Shown here: piece by piece, positions 42,691 through 52,818 of the stretch
Layout: each line of letters opens with the position of its first letter
Numbering within the stretch: position 1 is the first letter of the stretch
From: Bradyrhizobium elkanii WSM2783
GTDB taxonomy: Bacteria; Pseudomonadota; Alphaproteobacteria; Rhizobiales; Xanthobacteraceae
DNA: 64,000 bases
Assembly: GCF_000472865.1 (NCBI RefSeq)
Contig: NZ_AXAP01000015.1
Span: forward strand, 62,001 to 126,000
Reading direction: 5' to 3'
The notes under the pieces: generated by a model
What the model was told of the DNA's origin: nothing
Database searches by the model: none
What the model saw: the letters and a program-made list of their open reading frames with translations, nothing else
Program-made: the position numbers and the translations under genes

Positions 42691-43127
42691 GCTGCTGCTG
42701 GCGGAACCTGAATGACCGAGAAGAACAGTCCGAGCTGGCGGATCGCGTTGGCGAAGCTCTCGTAGTTCACCGGCTTCGTGATGTAGACGTTGCAGCCGAA
42801 CTCGTAGCATCGCTTGATCTCCTGCGAATCGTCCGTGGTGGTCAGCACCACCACCGGGGTCGACTTCAGGTGCTTGTTCTCCTTGACCCGTTTCAGGATA
42901 TCGATGCCGGTCATGTCGGGCAGGTTGAGATCAAGCAGGATGAGCAGCGCGCGGCCCTTTTGGTCGATGCCGCTTCCATCCGGGCCGAAGAGGTAGCCGA
43001 CCGCATCTGTACCGTTCCTGAACGGCAGGATCTCATTGTTGACACCGGATCGGCGAATATTCCGCTCAATCAGCCGCGCGTGGCCTTCATCGTCTTCGAT
43101 CATGATGATGGTGACTGGATTGCTCAT
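42687..43127 (-). CDS. Single-domain response regulator (Rcp1/CheY-like)
   Basis: 146 residues: MIEDDEGHARL acidic pocket, phosphoacceptor Asp in LILLDLNLPDMTG, Thr in VVVLTTTDD, Lys in VYITKPVNY. Insert YLFGPDGSGIDQKGRA is characteristic of Rcp1-like regulators paired with phytochrome-type kinases. Four-base overlaps on both sides couple it to the kinases. Confidence 0.9.
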   Translation of the reverse strand: MSNPVTIIMIEDDEGHARLIERNIRRSGVNNEILPFRNGTDAVGYLFGPDGSGIDQKGRALLILLDLNLPDMTGIDILKRVKENKHLKSTPVVVLTTTDDSQEIKRCYEFGCNVYITKPVNYESFANAIRQLGLFFSVIQVPPAAA

Positions 43128-44653
43128 ACATCTGCCTTCCGCTTGGCGGCCCAGTTGACTGGAAGTGTTATCGTGAATGTGCTGCCCTTGTGAAGTTCCG
43201 AGGCGACCGACATGGTTCCCCCAAGACGCCGCACCAGCGCCCGCACATGTGCGAGCCCGATGCCCTGGCCGGGCTTGTCCTGGGTTCCGGCCCGGCGGAA
43301 CAGCTCGAAAATGCGCTGGTGATCCTTGGGATCGATACCGCGGCCATTGTCGCTGATTTCGAAGATCGCAAAGCCAAGCTTGGTGCGTCCGCGGATTGCG
43401 ATGTCGCCGGGAACACCGTCCCTCAGATATTTGAGCGCATTGTCAATGAGATTGGAGAAGATCTGCTCCAGCGCAAGACGGTCGCTGGTGATATCAGGCA
43501 ATGGCTCGATGCGGATTTGCGCATTCGCCTCGGCCGCCTGATGCGCCACGGTGGCGGCGATGCTCTCGATCAGCTCGCGAGTGTTGATCCGGTCGGGACT
43601 GAACTCGCGCCGACCTTCGCGGGTGAGATTGAGGATCGCGGTGATCAGGCGATCCATCTTGGCGATCGAGGATTTGATGAAGCCGAGCGCCTCGGAGAAA
43701 TCGTCGGAGAGCTGCTTGTCGGCGCTCTCGAGCACAGGCTCGGCGCTGTCAGTGGCGTTCTGCGGCAATGCGGCAGCTTCCGAGGCGCTGTGGCTCAGGG
43801 CGGCGATCCGCTTGAAGATGTCGCCGCGCAGCTCCTCGAGCTCGCCGGTAAAGCCCATGATGTTGACGAGCGGCGAGCGCAGGTCGTGGCTGACGATATA
43901 GGCAAAGCGCTGGATCTCGTCATTGGCCTCGCGCAGATCGGCGGTGCGCTCCTGCACGCTGGTCTCCAGGGTGACGTTGAGGTCCCGGAGCTTGGTCTCG
44001 GCCTCGTCGCGGACGCGCGTGGAGCGGCGCACCTGGAACGCCGCGATCGCGCCAAGCGCAATCACGATGCACGATCCGGCGATGGTGACGGAGGACGCCA
44101 GTATCTGCGAGCGGTCGGCATTGGCCGTCCGCAAATCGAACAGCCGCTCTTCCTCGGCGTGCATCTTGTCCGTCACGTCGCGGATGATGGCATTGGTGTT
44201 GCCGGCGGCCGCCTCGCGGACCAGCGCCGCGGCGCTGGCGGGTTCGTCCCGCTTGATGAAATCCATTTCGCGCCTGAACTGATCGAGCCGGATGTCGATT
44301 GCCGCGCGCATCTTCTTCACGTTCTCGACCTGAAGCGGATTGTCGACCGTGAGCTGCGCCAGCTTATCCGCATAGGGGACGACGTTGGCCACCGCCTGCT
44401 CATGGTCGGTCAGGAATTCCGGCCAGCGGGTCAAGAGATAGGCGCGGGCCGCGCTTTCGGCACGGCGGAGCTCGAGCAGTACGGCATTGATCTGGTTTTC
44501 CACCTCGACGGTGTGGACCACCCAGGCGCTATCCTGGCGCGCCTTGTTCACCAGCAGGACCGACCCGGCGCTGATCGCAACCAGCACCAGGAGCCCCGCC
44601 GCGAGCAGCAGGATCTGCCCCAATGCGCGCCGGCGCTTGGCGTCAGACGTCAC
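43124..44653 (-). CDS. Membrane sensor histidine kinase with CHASE3 domain
   Basis: 509 residues. TM1 (ILLLAAGLLVLVAISAGSVL) and TM2 (ILASSVTIAGSCIVIALGAI) bracket a helical CHASE3 periplasmic domain (VENQINAVLLELRRAESAAR). Coiled coil, then HisKA with YIVSHDLRSPLVNIMGF (phospho-His) and HATPase_c (NLIDNALKYL, ISDNGRGIDP, GQGIGLAHVRALV). Likely donates phosphate to the CheY-like partner next door. Signal unknown. Confidence 0.92.
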   Translation of the reverse strand: MTSDAKRRRALGQILLLAAGLLVLVAISAGSVLLVNKARQDSAWVVHTVEVENQINAVLLELRRAESAARAYLLTRWPEFLTDHEQAVANVVPYADKLAQLTVDNPLQVENVKKMRAAIDIRLDQFRREMDFIKRDEPASAAALVREAAAGNTNAIIRDVTDKMHAEEERLFDLRTANADRSQILASSVTIAGSCIVIALGAIAAFQVRRSTRVRDEAETKLRDLNVTLETSVQERTADLREANDEIQRFAYIVSHDLRSPLVNIMGFTGELEELRGDIFKRIAALSHSASEAAALPQNATDSAEPVLESADKQLSDDFSEALGFIKSSIAKMDRLITAILNLTREGRREFSPDRINTRELIESIAATVAHQAAEANAQIRIEPLPDITSDRLALEQIFSNLIDNALKYLRDGVPGDIAIRGRTKLGFAIFEISDNGRGIDPKDHQRIFELFRRAGTQDKPGQGIGLAHVRALVRRLGGTMSVASELHKGSTFTITLPVNWAAKRKADV

Positions 44654-44786
44654 GGGTGCCTCGTGTCATGGATCCAGTGGAATGCAAGCGGTCCTCGGGG
44701 ATGGGAAATCCCGGTCGCTGCAAACGCACGGTTCCGTGCTTTGTTCCATGCGTAATGGAACTGGCTTGGGTGTCTGACTTGGGCCG

Positions 44787-46139
44787 TCAGCCGATGGTCG
44801 GCTGCCCGGCGAGATACTGCTCCAGCCAGTGGATGTGATAGTCGCCATCGATGATGGAGGGCTCGCGCACCAGGGCGCGGAACAGCGGCAGCGTGGTCTC
44901 GATGCCGTCGACGACCATCTCGTCCAGCGCCCGGCGCAGCCGCATCAGGCATTCGCCACGGGTCTTGCCGTGCACAATCAGCTTGCCGACCAGCGAGTCG
45001 TAATAGGGCGGGATGACATAGCCCTGGTACACGGCGGAATCGATCCGGACGCCCAGGCCGCCGGGCGGGTGGTACTGCGAGATGCGTCCAGGCGAAGGGC
45101 GGAAGGTCTGCGGGTTCTCCGCATTGATGCGGCATTCGATGGCGTGGCCGATGATCGCGACCTCGTCCTGCTTCGCGGGCAGGTCGCCGCCGGCGGCAAT
45201 CCGGATCTGCTCAAGCACGAGGTCGATATCGGTGATGCTCTCGGTGACGGGATGCTCGACCTGGATGCGGGTGTTCATCTCTATGAAATAGAACTCGCCG
45301 TCCTCGTAGAGGAATTCGATCGTGCCAGCGCCGAGATATTTCAGATCCCGCATCGCCTTCGCGCAGGTTTCGCCGATCTTTGCGCGCTGGGCGGCCGAGA
45401 GGACCGGCGAGGGACCTTCTTCCCAGACCTTCTGGTGGCGCCGCTGCAGCGAGCAGTCGCGCTCGCCGAGATGAATGGCGCCGCCGCGGCCGTCGCCGAG
45501 CACCTGGATCTCGATGTGGCGCGGCTTCTGCAGGTATTTCTCCAGATACACCGACGCGTCGCCGAAGGCGGATTTCGCTTCGGTTGCGGCGGTGGAGAGC
45601 GCCAGCGCCAGATCGGCTTCGCTGTGCGCGACTTTCATGCCGCGCCCGCCGCCGCCGGCGGCGGCCTTCACCAGCACCGGGAAGCCGATCGACCTGGCGA
45701 TCGCCATTGCATCGTCATCAGAGCTTACGGCGCCGTCGGAGCCGGGAACGACGGGAATGCCCAGTCGCTTGGCGGTCTTCTTGGCCTCGATCTTGTCGCC
45801 CATCAGGCGGATGTGCTCGGCCTTCGGACCGATGAAATGCAGATTGTGCTCGGCCAGGATCTCGGCGAAGCGGGCGTTTTCGGAGAGAAAGCCGTAGCCG
45901 GGGTGCACCGCCTCGGCGCCCGTGATCTCGCAGGCCGCGAGCAGGGCGGGAATGTTGAGATAGGAGTCCTTCGACGGCGGCGGCCCGATGCAGACGCTCT
46001 CGTCCGCAAGCCGCACATGCATGGCATCCGCGTCAGCGGTCGAATGCACGGCCACCGTCGAAATGCCGAGCTCCTTGCAGGCGCGCAGCACGCGAAGCGC
46101 GATTTCACCGCGGTTGGCTATGAGGATCTTGTCGAACAT
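44787..46139 (-). CDS. accC: Acetyl-CoA carboxylase, biotin carboxylase subunit
   Basis: 450 residues, full length. ATP-grasp enzyme: [20 protein letters not shown] start, glycine-rich loop [28 protein letters not shown], catalytic [16 protein letters not shown]. Carboxylates biotin on AccB using bicarbonate and ATP, the first half-reaction of malonyl-CoA synthesis. Downstream of accB in the operon, separated by an inverted-repeat spacer. Confidence 0.97.
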   Translation of the reverse strand: MFDKILIANRGEIALRVLRACKELGISTVAVHSTADADAMHVRLADESVCIGPPPSKDSYLNIPALLAACEITGAEAVHPGYGFLSENARFAEILAEHNLHFIGPKAEHIRLMGDKIEAKKTAKRLGIPVVPGSDGAVSSDDDAMAIARSIGFPVLVKAAAGGGGRGMKVAHSEADLALALSTAATEAKSAFGDASVYLEKYLQKPRHIEIQVLGDGRGGAIHLGERDCSLQRRHQKVWEEGPSPVLSAAQRAKIGETCAKAMRDLKYLGAGTIEFLYEDGEFYFIEMNTRIQVEHPVTESITDIDLVLEQIRIAAGGDLPAKQDEVAIIGHAIECRINAENPQTFRPSPGRISQYHPPGGLGVRIDSAVYQGYVIPPYYDSLVGKLIVHGKTRGECLMRLRRALDEMVVDGIETTLPLFRALVREPSIIDGDYHIHWLEQYLAGQPTIG

Positions 46140-46157
46140 GTGCTTCCAGCTCGCGGG

Positions 46158-46227
46158 CGGCGAATGGCGACTAGCGAGTGGAGTTGTCTCTTCACCATTC
46201 GCTATCCGCTACGCGCCATTCGCTATT
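46158..46227. repeat. Inverted repeat in the accB-accC spacer
   Basis: CGAATGGCG (46161-46169) is perfectly inverted at 46214-46222 (CGCCATTCG), and CTAGCGAGTGG (46171-46181) nearly at 46195-46205 (CCATTCGCTAT), so the whole spacer can fold into one long stem. It overlaps the accB stop codon. Confidence 0.6.
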
Positions 46228-46714
46228 CGATAATTACCAGCGGCTCGCCGAATTCGACGGGCTGGCCGTCCTCGACGAGGATCTGCGTCACGGTGCCCGC
46301 GCGTGGGGACGGAATCTGGTTCATCGTCTTCATCGCTTCGATGATCAGCAGCGTCTGTCCGGCTGATACCTTGCTGCCGACCTCGATGAAGGGCTTTGCG
46401 CCCGGCTCCGGCGCCCAATATGCGGTGCCGACCATGGGCGAGGGCACTACGCCCGGATGTTTGGCGAGGTCGGTCGCGGCAGTGGCAGCCACGGGTGCAG
46501 CCACCGACAGGGCCGGTGCGACGGCCGCCGGCACGGCCGCGGCAATGCTGACGTTGCGCGCGACACGCAGGCGGACGCCCGCGCGCTCGATCTCGATCTC
46601 GGTCAGTTGGGTCTCGTCGAGCAGGAGCGCGAGTTCGCGGATGAGCGCGGCGTCATCCTTGTCGTTGTCTTTGCCGGGCTTTGCGGCGGATTTGTCGTCT
46701 GGCTGGCGCGCCAT
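46223..46714 (-). CDS. accB: Biotin carboxyl carrier protein of acetyl-CoA carboxylase
   Basis: 163 residues from [10 protein letters not shown] (46714). N-terminal charged helix and Ala/Pro linker, C-terminal biotinyl domain with the lysine in [16 protein letters not shown] and the thumb-like segment [20 protein letters not shown]. Carries biotin between AccC and the carboxyltransferase. Follows aroQ by about 40 bases and precedes accC. Confidence 0.96.
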   Translation of the reverse strand: MARQPDDKSAAKPGKDNDKDDAALIRELALLLDETQLTEIEIERAGVRLRVARNVSIAAAVPAAVAPALSVAAPVAATAATDLAKHPGVVPSPMVGTAYWAPEPGAKPFIEVGSKVSAGQTLLIIEAMKTMNQIPSPRAGTVTQILVEDGQPVEFGEPLVIIE

Positions 46715-46755
46715 GATCTTGGTCCGAAACTCTCTGTCTGATGACGGGGAATGCG

Positions 46756-47223
46756 TCAGGCTGTCGCCTTGGCGCCGATCCTGGCGGCGAGGCCTGATAT
46801 CGCGAGGCGATAGCCATCGATGCCGAAGCCGCAAAGCGACGCAAAGGCGGCTTTAGCAGTGAAGGAATGATGCCGGAAGCTCTCGCGGGCATAAATATTG
46901 CTGATATGCACCTCGACGGTCGGAATTTTCACCCCGACCAGCGCGTCATGCAGTGCGATCGAGGTATGGGAATAGGCCCCAGCATTGATGATGATGCCGA
47001 CCGCCTGCTTCGCCCGCGCCTCATGGATGAAGTCGACCAACTCGCCCTCGCGATTGGACTGCCGGCAGTCCGCGATGAGGCCAAACTGGGCCGCGGTATC
47101 CCTGCAGAGCTTCTCGACATCGGCGAGCGTGGCATGGCCATAGGTCTCGGGTTCACGGGTCCCGAGCAGATTGAGGTTCGGGCCGTTGAGCACGTAGATC
47201 GTTGCGGCAGGGACCTGGGCCAT
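46756..47223 (-). CDS. aroQ: Type II 3-dehydroquinate dehydratase
   Basis: 155 residues from [10 protein letters not shown] (47223). Conserved: [19 protein letters not shown] with the catalytic region, [36 protein letters not shown] and [18 protein letters not shown] with the catalytic His. Dodecameric enzyme of the shikimate pathway (3-dehydroquinate to 3-dehydroshikimate). First gene of the aroQ-accB-accC operon, an arrangement common in alphaproteobacteria. Confidence 0.97.
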   Translation of the reverse strand: MAQVPAATIYVLNGPNLNLLGTREPETYGHATLADVEKLCRDTAAQFGLIADCRQSNREGELVDFIHEARAKQAVGIIINAGAYSHTSIALHDALVGVKIPTVEVHISNIYARESFRHHSFTAKAAFASLCGFGIDGYRLAISGLAARIGAKATA

Positions 47224-47470
47224 CCGGAATTCCAAGAAATAGCGCTAAAGCGTTCTGGCAGGACCCTTTCGGAAACCGGGGGGTCCGGGTCCTGCTCCAA
47301 GTCGCGGGTTTATAGGTAACAACGGACCAGAGGGAAAGCTTTAGGTTTGTGGGAAACCGGTTCAAGCGGCTCATTCGCGCCGTCAGATAAGCCGGCTAAC
47401 TCATGGAAAACGCTAATTAACCAACTTCTGTGGAAAAAGCCCCACGGGCGGCGCCCGGCGGGCAGGAAAA

Positions 47471-47499
47471 AACGAGGGCGGGTCTAACCCGCCCTCGTT
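47471..47499 (-). terminator. Intrinsic terminator of the DUF1236 gene
   Basis: Perfect 12-bp stem AACGAGGGCGGG / CCCGCCCTCGTT; on the minus strand it is followed by further T residues. Located 13 bases after the gene end. Confidence 0.85.
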
Positions 47500-47511
47500 T
47501 GGGAGCTGCCG

Positions 47512-48324
47512 TTAACCCTCAAGAATGTAGACGATCTCATGCGTCTCGGGACGCACGATCACGTAGCGGCCGCCAACCAGGATGAACTGATAGCCGCGCC
47601 ACTCCGGATAGATCTCGACGATCCGGGACGGCAGTGGATGGAAACGCACCGTCGAAGGCACGGCGGTGCCGACTGCGACGTTGAAGTTCACGTTCTTGAC
47701 TTCCTCGACCCGCTCCGACCTGATCGCGGAGACGATCTGGGTCCGCTTCTCGGGCGGCGGAGCCGCGGTTGCCGAGGTTGCGGCATTACCGGTCGTGGTC
47801 TGCGAGCGGCTGGTGTCGGTTGCACCCTTCTGCGTCTCCACGCCGCTCTTGTCGCGGCTTTCGGCGGCGGTGCCGCCGCTCTTGTCGCGAGTCTCGGCAT
47901 TCATGCGATCGCGACCTTCGGCGTTCATGTTGCTCCGGTCACGATTGTCGCGACCTTCAGCCTTCATGTCCTTGTCGCCTCTGGTCCTCTCGTTATCCGA
48001 GCTCATGCTCTTCGACTTCTGACCGGGCGCGTTGGTATCCTGCGCATTCCTGTCGGCCGCGCCAGCCTTGTCGGAATCCGACCTCATGCCGGACGAGCCT
48101 GAGCTCTTTCCAGACTGCTCGGCGCCACTCGTACCCGTGGTGCCGTGTTCACGGTTCATCGTGCCCGAAGACGCGCCGCCACCGGATGGCGAGCTGTGCT
48201 GCGTTGTGGCGCCGCCACCGGACGACGGTGACTCTCGACCCATGCCGGTGCCCTGCGCGTTCGCAAAGCCGGTTCCCGCGATCAGGGCCGCTGTCGCGAC
48301 CGAAATCAACAAGCGGTTAGTCAT
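47512..48324 (-). CDS. Exported DUF1236 protein with low-complexity linker
   Basis: 270 residues. Signal peptide MTNRLLISVATAALIAGTGF ends at ANAQG. Residues 25-175 are Gly/Ser/Thr then Arg/Asp/Asn/Met-rich repeats (DNRDRSNMNAEGRDRMNAET; ESRDKSG twice). The C-terminal 80 residues form the DUF1236 domain (VVGTAVPSTVRFHPLP-type, IVEIYPEWRGYQFILVGGRY, IVRPETHEIVYIL). Periplasmic; function unknown, common in Bradyrhizobium. Confidence 0.85.
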   Translation of the reverse strand: MTNRLLISVATAALIAGTGFANAQGTGMGRESPSSGGGATTQHSSPSGGGASSGTMNREHGTTGTSGAEQSGKSSGSSGMRSDSDKAGAADRNAQDTNAPGQKSKSMSSDNERTRGDKDMKAEGRDNRDRSNMNAEGRDRMNAETRDKSGGTAAESRDKSGVETQKGATDTSRSQTTTGNAATSATAAPPPEKRTQIVSAIRSERVEEVKNVNFNVAVGTAVPSTVRFHPLPSRIVEIYPEWRGYQFILVGGRYVIVRPETHEIVYILEG

Positions 48325-48464
48325 TTCGATTCCTCCTCACAAAGTCCTGCATTGCCCGCGCCGACAACGAAAGCAGGAGAGCGATGTTCCGAGCTGAGAG
48401 CGGTTCCACGCGGTTTGTTTTGTGAATGCGCGATGAACGGAAGCGTGCAGAAACGCTCAAACAA

Positions 48465-48490
48465 AAAGGCCGGCTGCGAAGCCGGCCTTT
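48465..48490 (-). terminator. Intrinsic terminator of the DsbA-like gene
   Basis: Ten-pair stem AAAGGCCGGC / GCCGGCCTTT with a six-base loop; the minus-strand copy is followed by T residues. Lies about 30 bases after the gene end. Confidence 0.8.
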
Positions 48491-48518
48491 GCGCATCCGA
48501 GATTGTCTCGCAGTGATG

Positions 48519-49292
48519 TCAGCACGTCGCCTTGCCGCAACGGGCGATGCCGATCTTTTCTTTCAGATTCTCCAGCCCGACCGCGCCGATCACGACCTGC
48601 TTGCCGATGACGTAGCTTGGCGTGCCGTTCATGCCCATGGCTTCCGCGAGCTTGAAGTTCTCCTCGATGGTCGCCTTCGCTTCCGGGCCCGCCATATCCT
48701 TCTCGAGCCTGGCCATGTCGAGGCCGACTTCCTTGGCGACCGCCATTGCGCGTGCCTTGTCGGCCGCGCCGCGACCGCCGAGCAGCTTCTGGTGGAAGTC
48801 GAGATATTTCTTGCCTGTCGGATCCTGCATGCGCACGGCGACGGCGACTTGCGCCGCTTCCACCGAGCCCTGGCTCAGCACCGGAAATTCCTTCAGCACG
48901 ACTTTCAGCTTGGGATCGGCCTTCATGAGGTCGATCATGTCGACCATCGCGCGTTTGCAGTAGCCGCAGTTGTAGTCGAAGAATTCCACGAAGGTGACGT
49001 CGCCGTCCTTGTTGCCGAGCGTCACGCCGCGCGGCGAGTTGAAGATCACATCCGCATTCTTCGCGATGCTCGCCTGATGCTTCTCGGCCTCGGCCGCGGC
49101 CTGGCGCTTGGTCAGCTCGGTCATCGCCTCCTCGAGCACCTCGGGATGCGTGATCAGGTAATTGCGCACGATGCTCTCGATGTCGCTGCGTTGCGTATCG
49201 GAGAAGCCTTGCGCGGATGCGGGCAGGGAGGCGCCTGCGAGCGCTGCGGTGAGCAGGGCGGGAGCAAGAAAACGGAGCGGGCGCATGTGCAA
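48519..49292 (-). CDS. Periplasmic DsbA/Com1-like disulfide oxidoreductase
   Basis: 257 residues (ATG 49292 or 49286). Signal peptide RFLAPALLTAALAGASLPAS, cut near ASAQG. Helical N-terminal extension (VRNYLITHPEVLEEAMTELT), then thioredoxin fold with active site FFDYNCGYCKRA (CGYC), cis-Pro loop NGTPSYVIGKQVVIGAVG, and C-terminal CGKATC extra pair. DsbA-like proteins oxidise or shuffle Cys in exported proteins. Confidence 0.9.
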   Translation of the reverse strand: MHMRPLRFLAPALLTAALAGASLPASAQGFSDTQRSDIESIVRNYLITHPEVLEEAMTELTKRQAAAEAEKHQASIAKNADVIFNSPRGVTLGNKDGDVTFVEFFDYNCGYCKRAMVDMIDLMKADPKLKVVLKEFPVLSQGSVEAAQVAVAVRMQDPTGKKYLDFHQKLLGGRGAADKARAMAVAKEVGLDMARLEKDMAGPEAKATIEENFKLAEAMGMNGTPSYVIGKQVVIGAVGLENLKEKIGIARCGKATC

Positions 49293-49338
49293 ATCCTTGT
49301 GAGGTTTGGCAATCGTTGTAGACGATTTACGTTGATGG

Positions 49339-50742
49339 CTAGTTGTTTTTCTGACCCGGCAGCGGCTTGGCGCTCACAATATCGTCAGCCTTGACCCAGC
49401 CGGGGGTTCCGACGGCAAAGCGCGTCTTGGCACGCGAGGCCAGCTCGCGCGCGGTCTTGCTGTCGCCGCGCAGATAGGCGGCCTGGGCGGAAGCGAGGTC
49501 CGCTTGCGCATAATCGCCCTTGCGGCCATAGGCCATGGCAAGCTGGGTATAGCCGATCGGCGCCTCGCTCTCGCGCGCCACCGCGGCGCGCAGGATGTTG
49601 ATGGCTTCATCGGTGTAGGCGTTGTTGCTGGTCGCGACCAGCGCCTGGCCCAGCAGCATCTCGATCAGGGGCGCGTTGCCCGAGAGCTGCACCGCCCTTC
49701 GCAATGGCGCGATCGCCTCCGCCGGCCTGCCGCCCTCGAGCAGCGCCTGGCCGCGCAATTCATAGAAATAGGCGTTGTTGGGCTGCGCCTGAATCAGGCC
49801 GTCGATTTGGGCCAGCGCACTGCGGAGATCGCCGTGCAGATAGGTCGAGATCGCCCGCGCATAGCGGGCGGGCAGGCCGTTGTTGGACGAAGGATAGCGG
49901 CGATAGACGGTGTCCTGCCGCTCCATGAAAGCGGAGATCTTGGCGCGCACCATGTCGTGGCGCATTTGCAGCGCGGGATCGTCCTTCTTGTCCCAATAGG
50001 CGCTGGAGCGCGCGATCTCCGCCAGCGCCGCCACGCGATCAGCGGGCATTGGATGCGACATCAGATACGGATCGGCGCCGCGAGCTGCGAACAGGCTTTC
50101 GTCGGTGAAGCGCTTGAACGTTTCGTACATGCCCTTGGCGGACTGGCCAGTCGCGTTCAGGAATTTCACGCCGGCGCGGTCGGCGTTCTCTTCCTGCTGG
50201 CGCTGATAGGAGAGCAGCGTTCGGCGGATCACTTCCTGCGGCGCCGCGACCGCCGCGGCACCGGCATTGGCGAGGCCGTTGCTGCTGCCACCGCGTGCGC
50301 CTGCGACCATCGCGCCGGCGCCGAGCAGCATGGCGATGATCATCTGGGTCTGCGCCTGCGCCAGTTGCTCGCGGAGCTTTGCGAGATGGCCGCCGGCAAG
50401 ATGTCCTGTCTCGTGCGCGAGCACGCCGATGATCTGGTTCGGCGTCTCCGACTGCATGAGCGCGCCGTAATTGACGAAGATACGCCGGCCGTCCGCAACG
50501 AAAGCGTTGAACGTGCCATCGTTGATGATGACCATCTGGATGTTCTGCTTCTCCAGTCCCGCAGCGCGCAGGATCGGCCTCGTATAGTCGCGCAGCAATT
50601 GCTCGGACTCGGTGTCGCGAAGGATCGGCGGGCCCTTGTTCTCCTGCGCCAGCGCCATCGTCGGCGCGACCGCCAGCGCGATCGCGGTGGCGAGTGCGGT
50701 CAATTTCAGGGTCTTCTTGCGAAGCGCGAAACGGAGCAGCAT
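49339..50742 (-). CDS. Periplasmic M48 metalloprotease with TPR repeats (BepA/YfgC-like)
   Basis: 467 residues. Signal peptide LTALATAIALAVAPTMALAQ. Zinc-protease motif VLAHETGHLAGGHLAK (HExxH) near residue 130 with the downstream Glu around EENADRAG. The C-terminal third is TPR-like (NAYFYELRGQALLEGGRPAE; AIAPLRRAVQLSGNAPLIEM). BepA-type proteins assist or remove outer-membrane proteins at the BAM/Lpt machinery. Divergent from the aminotransferase gene. Confidence 0.9.
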   Translation of the reverse strand: MLLRFALRKKTLKLTALATAIALAVAPTMALAQENKGPPILRDTESEQLLRDYTRPILRAAGLEKQNIQMVIINDGTFNAFVADGRRIFVNYGALMQSETPNQIIGVLAHETGHLAGGHLAKLREQLAQAQTQMIIAMLLGAGAMVAGARGGSSNGLANAGAAAVAAPQEVIRRTLLSYQRQQEENADRAGVKFLNATGQSAKGMYETFKRFTDESLFAARGADPYLMSHPMPADRVAALAEIARSSAYWDKKDDPALQMRHDMVRAKISAFMERQDTVYRRYPSSNNGLPARYARAISTYLHGDLRSALAQIDGLIQAQPNNAYFYELRGQALLEGGRPAEAIAPLRRAVQLSGNAPLIEMLLGQALVATSNNAYTDEAINILRAAVARESEAPIGYTQLAMAYGRKGDYAQADLASAQAAYLRGDSKTARELASRAKTRFAVGTPGWVKADDIVSAKPLPGQKNN

Positions 50743-50877
50743 GGAGCGGTCTTAGCGATTGGCGGCGGGCCACGGACAATATATGCCCTAACAAACCGCC
50801 GAATGCGGCCAGTCTGGGGCGCAACCGGTCGTTACGGAACCCGAAACCGGCGACGCCGGCCCAAATAGCAGATATCC

Positions 50878-52065
50878 ATGCCCGAAGCGACATTTAGAGA
50901 CCGCGTGAATCACCTTTTGACCGCTTCGGGCAGGAGCGAGGTTCCGCCCTTCATGGTTATGGACGTGATGGCGGCGGCGGCGCGAATCGAGGCGGCCGGC
51001 GGGCATGTGATCCACATGGAGGTCGGCCAACCGGCGGCGCCGGCGCCGAAAGCGGCGATCGCGGCAGCTCACGCGGCGCTCGACGATGGACGCATCGACT
51101 ACACCTCCGCGCTCGGTATTCCCTCGCTGCGTGCGCGCATCGCGCGGCATTATCGCGAGACGTATGGATGCGAGGTCGATGCCGAGCGCGTCGTGATCAC
51201 GACGGGCTCGTCGGGCGGCTTCATCCTGGCGTTTCTCGCGATGTTCGAGCCGGGCGATCGCGTTGCGGTGACCGTGCCCGGCTATCCGCCGTACCGGCAT
51301 ATCCTGAGTGCGCTCGGCTGCGAGCCGGTGCTGATCGAGACGACGAACGAAACGCGGCATGCGCTGACCGGCGAGGCCCTGCTCGACGCGCATCGCAAGG
51401 CGCCGCTCAAAGGCGTTCTGGTGGGCAGCCCCGCCAATCCGACCGGCACGATGATGTCGCGCGAGGCTCTTGCAAGCCTGATGGCGGCTGCCGAGAGCGC
51501 CGGCATCCGCTTCATCTCGGACGAGATCTATCACGGGCTCGATTACGCCTTTCCGGCGGTCACTGCAGCCGAATTGTCCCCACACGCCCTCGTGATCAAC
51601 TCGTTCTCGAAATATTTCTGCATGACCGGTTGGCGGGTCGGCTGGATGGTCGTGCCCGAGCCGCTGGTGCGCCCGATCGAGCGGCTGCAGCAGAACCTCT
51701 CGATTTCGGTGCCGACGCTGTCTCAGATTGCAGCCGAAGCCGCCTTCGATGGCCGCGAGGAGATGGAAGCGATCAAGCGCGGCTATCAGGAGAACCGGCG
51801 TATCCTGATCGAGGGGCTGCCGAAGGCGGGGCTGACCAAGTTCCTGCCCGCGGATGGCGCATTCTACCTTTATGCCGATGTGTCGGACTTTACGTCCGAC
51901 AGCTTCGAATTCGCCCGCCAGATGTTGGAAAAGGCTCATGTCGCGGCGACGCCGGGTGTCGATTTCGACCCGATCCATGGCCGCGCCTTCATCCGTTTTT
52001 CCTATGCGCGGTCCGCAGAGGAGATGCAGGAAGCGGTTGCGCGGATCGCTGGTTGGCTTAAATAG
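50878..52065 (+). CDS. PLP-dependent aminotransferase, class I/II
   Basis: 395 residues. Fold-type I features: GHVIHMEVGQPAAPAPKAAI, YTSALGIPSLRARIARHY, TTGSSGGFILAFLAMF, SPANPTGTMMSREAL, SDEIYHGLDY with the PLP-binding Asp/Tyr, and catalytic Lys in INSFSKYFCMTGWRVGW. The family includes aspartate/aromatic aminotransferases; substrate cannot be decided from the sequence. Confidence 0.9.
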   Translation: MPEATFRDRVNHLLTASGRSEVPPFMVMDVMAAAARIEAAGGHVIHMEVGQPAAPAPKAAIAAAHAALDDGRIDYTSALGIPSLRARIARHYRETYGCEVDAERVVITTGSSGGFILAFLAMFEPGDRVAVTVPGYPPYRHILSALGCEPVLIETTNETRHALTGEALLDAHRKAPLKGVLVGSPANPTGTMMSREALASLMAAAESAGIRFISDEIYHGLDYAFPAVTAAELSPHALVINSFSKYFCMTGWRVGWMVVPEPLVRPIERLQQNLSISVPTLSQIAAEAAFDGREEMEAIKRGYQENRRILIEGLPKAGLTKFLPADGAFYLYADVSDFTSDSFEFARQMLEKAHVAATPGVDFDPIHGRAFIRFSYARSAEEMQEAVARIAGWLK

Positions 52066-52091
52066 CGCGCCAGCTTGTCACACCCCCGGAG

Positions 52092-52715
52092 TTGGCCTTG
52101 TCCGTCAGATCGGTATCTGTTTCCGCCGCCGCCAGGCATTTTCCTCTTGCTTCGGTGCTGTGGCCGAACCGGTCGGGCGATTTCTCCGGATTGTTGCGCG
52201 GGATCGTCCTGGTATTCCTGGGCACGGCGCTGCTGACGCTGTCGGCCAAGGTCAATCTGCCGCTGCCCTATGTGCCGATGACGCTGCAGACGCTGGTGGT
52301 GCTGATGATCGGCGCTGCCTACGGCTCATGGCTCGGAACGGCGACCGTGATCGCCTATCTGGCGGAAGGCGCGATCGGCTTTCCGGTGTTTGCCGGACCG
52401 GTCGGCGGCCTCGCACCGCTGATGGGGCCGACGGCCGGCTATCTGTTCGGCTTCGTGGCGGCGGCGTTCGTCACCGGCTGGCTCGCCGAGCGCGGGTTTG
52501 ACCGAAGCGTCGTCCGGCTGTTTGCAGCGATGGCGCTCGGCCACATCATCATCCTCGCGGCCGGTTTTAGCTGGCTCGCCTTCGGTGTCGGCCTGGGGGC
52601 CGAGAAGGCATGGCTGGTCGGGATCGTGCCGTTCATCGCGGGCACGCTCGTCAAGACCGCGCTCGGGGCCGCGCTGCTGCCGGCCGCACGGCGGCTCGCC
52701 GATCGCCGCCTGTAA
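52092..52715 (+). CDS. bioY: Biotin transporter substrate-binding membrane protein BioY
   Basis: About 207 residues; TTG start at 52092, alternative TTG at 52098. Six membrane spans; BioY signatures [60 protein letters not shown] and [14 protein letters not shown]. Works as the S component of an ECF-type transporter or alone. No ecfA/ecfT nearby. Confidence 0.9.
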   Translation: MALSVRSVSVSAAARHFPLASVLWPNRSGDFSGLLRGIVLVFLGTALLTLSAKVNLPLPYVPMTLQTLVVLMIGAAYGSWLGTATVIAYLAEGAIGFPVFAGPVGGLAPLMGPTAGYLFGFVAAAFVTGWLAERGFDRSVVRLFAAMALGHIIILAAGFSWLAFGVGLGAEKAWLVGIVPFIAGTLVKTALGAALLPAARRLADRRL

Positions 52716-52818
52716 GCGAGCCTCGGGCGAGGCGCCTGCCAATCTGATTTTTCGAGATGGTCATCGCCGCATCGCTCGGCGGATCGACCTTGCGCATCTT
52801 CGAGTAGGAGTGAGACTC

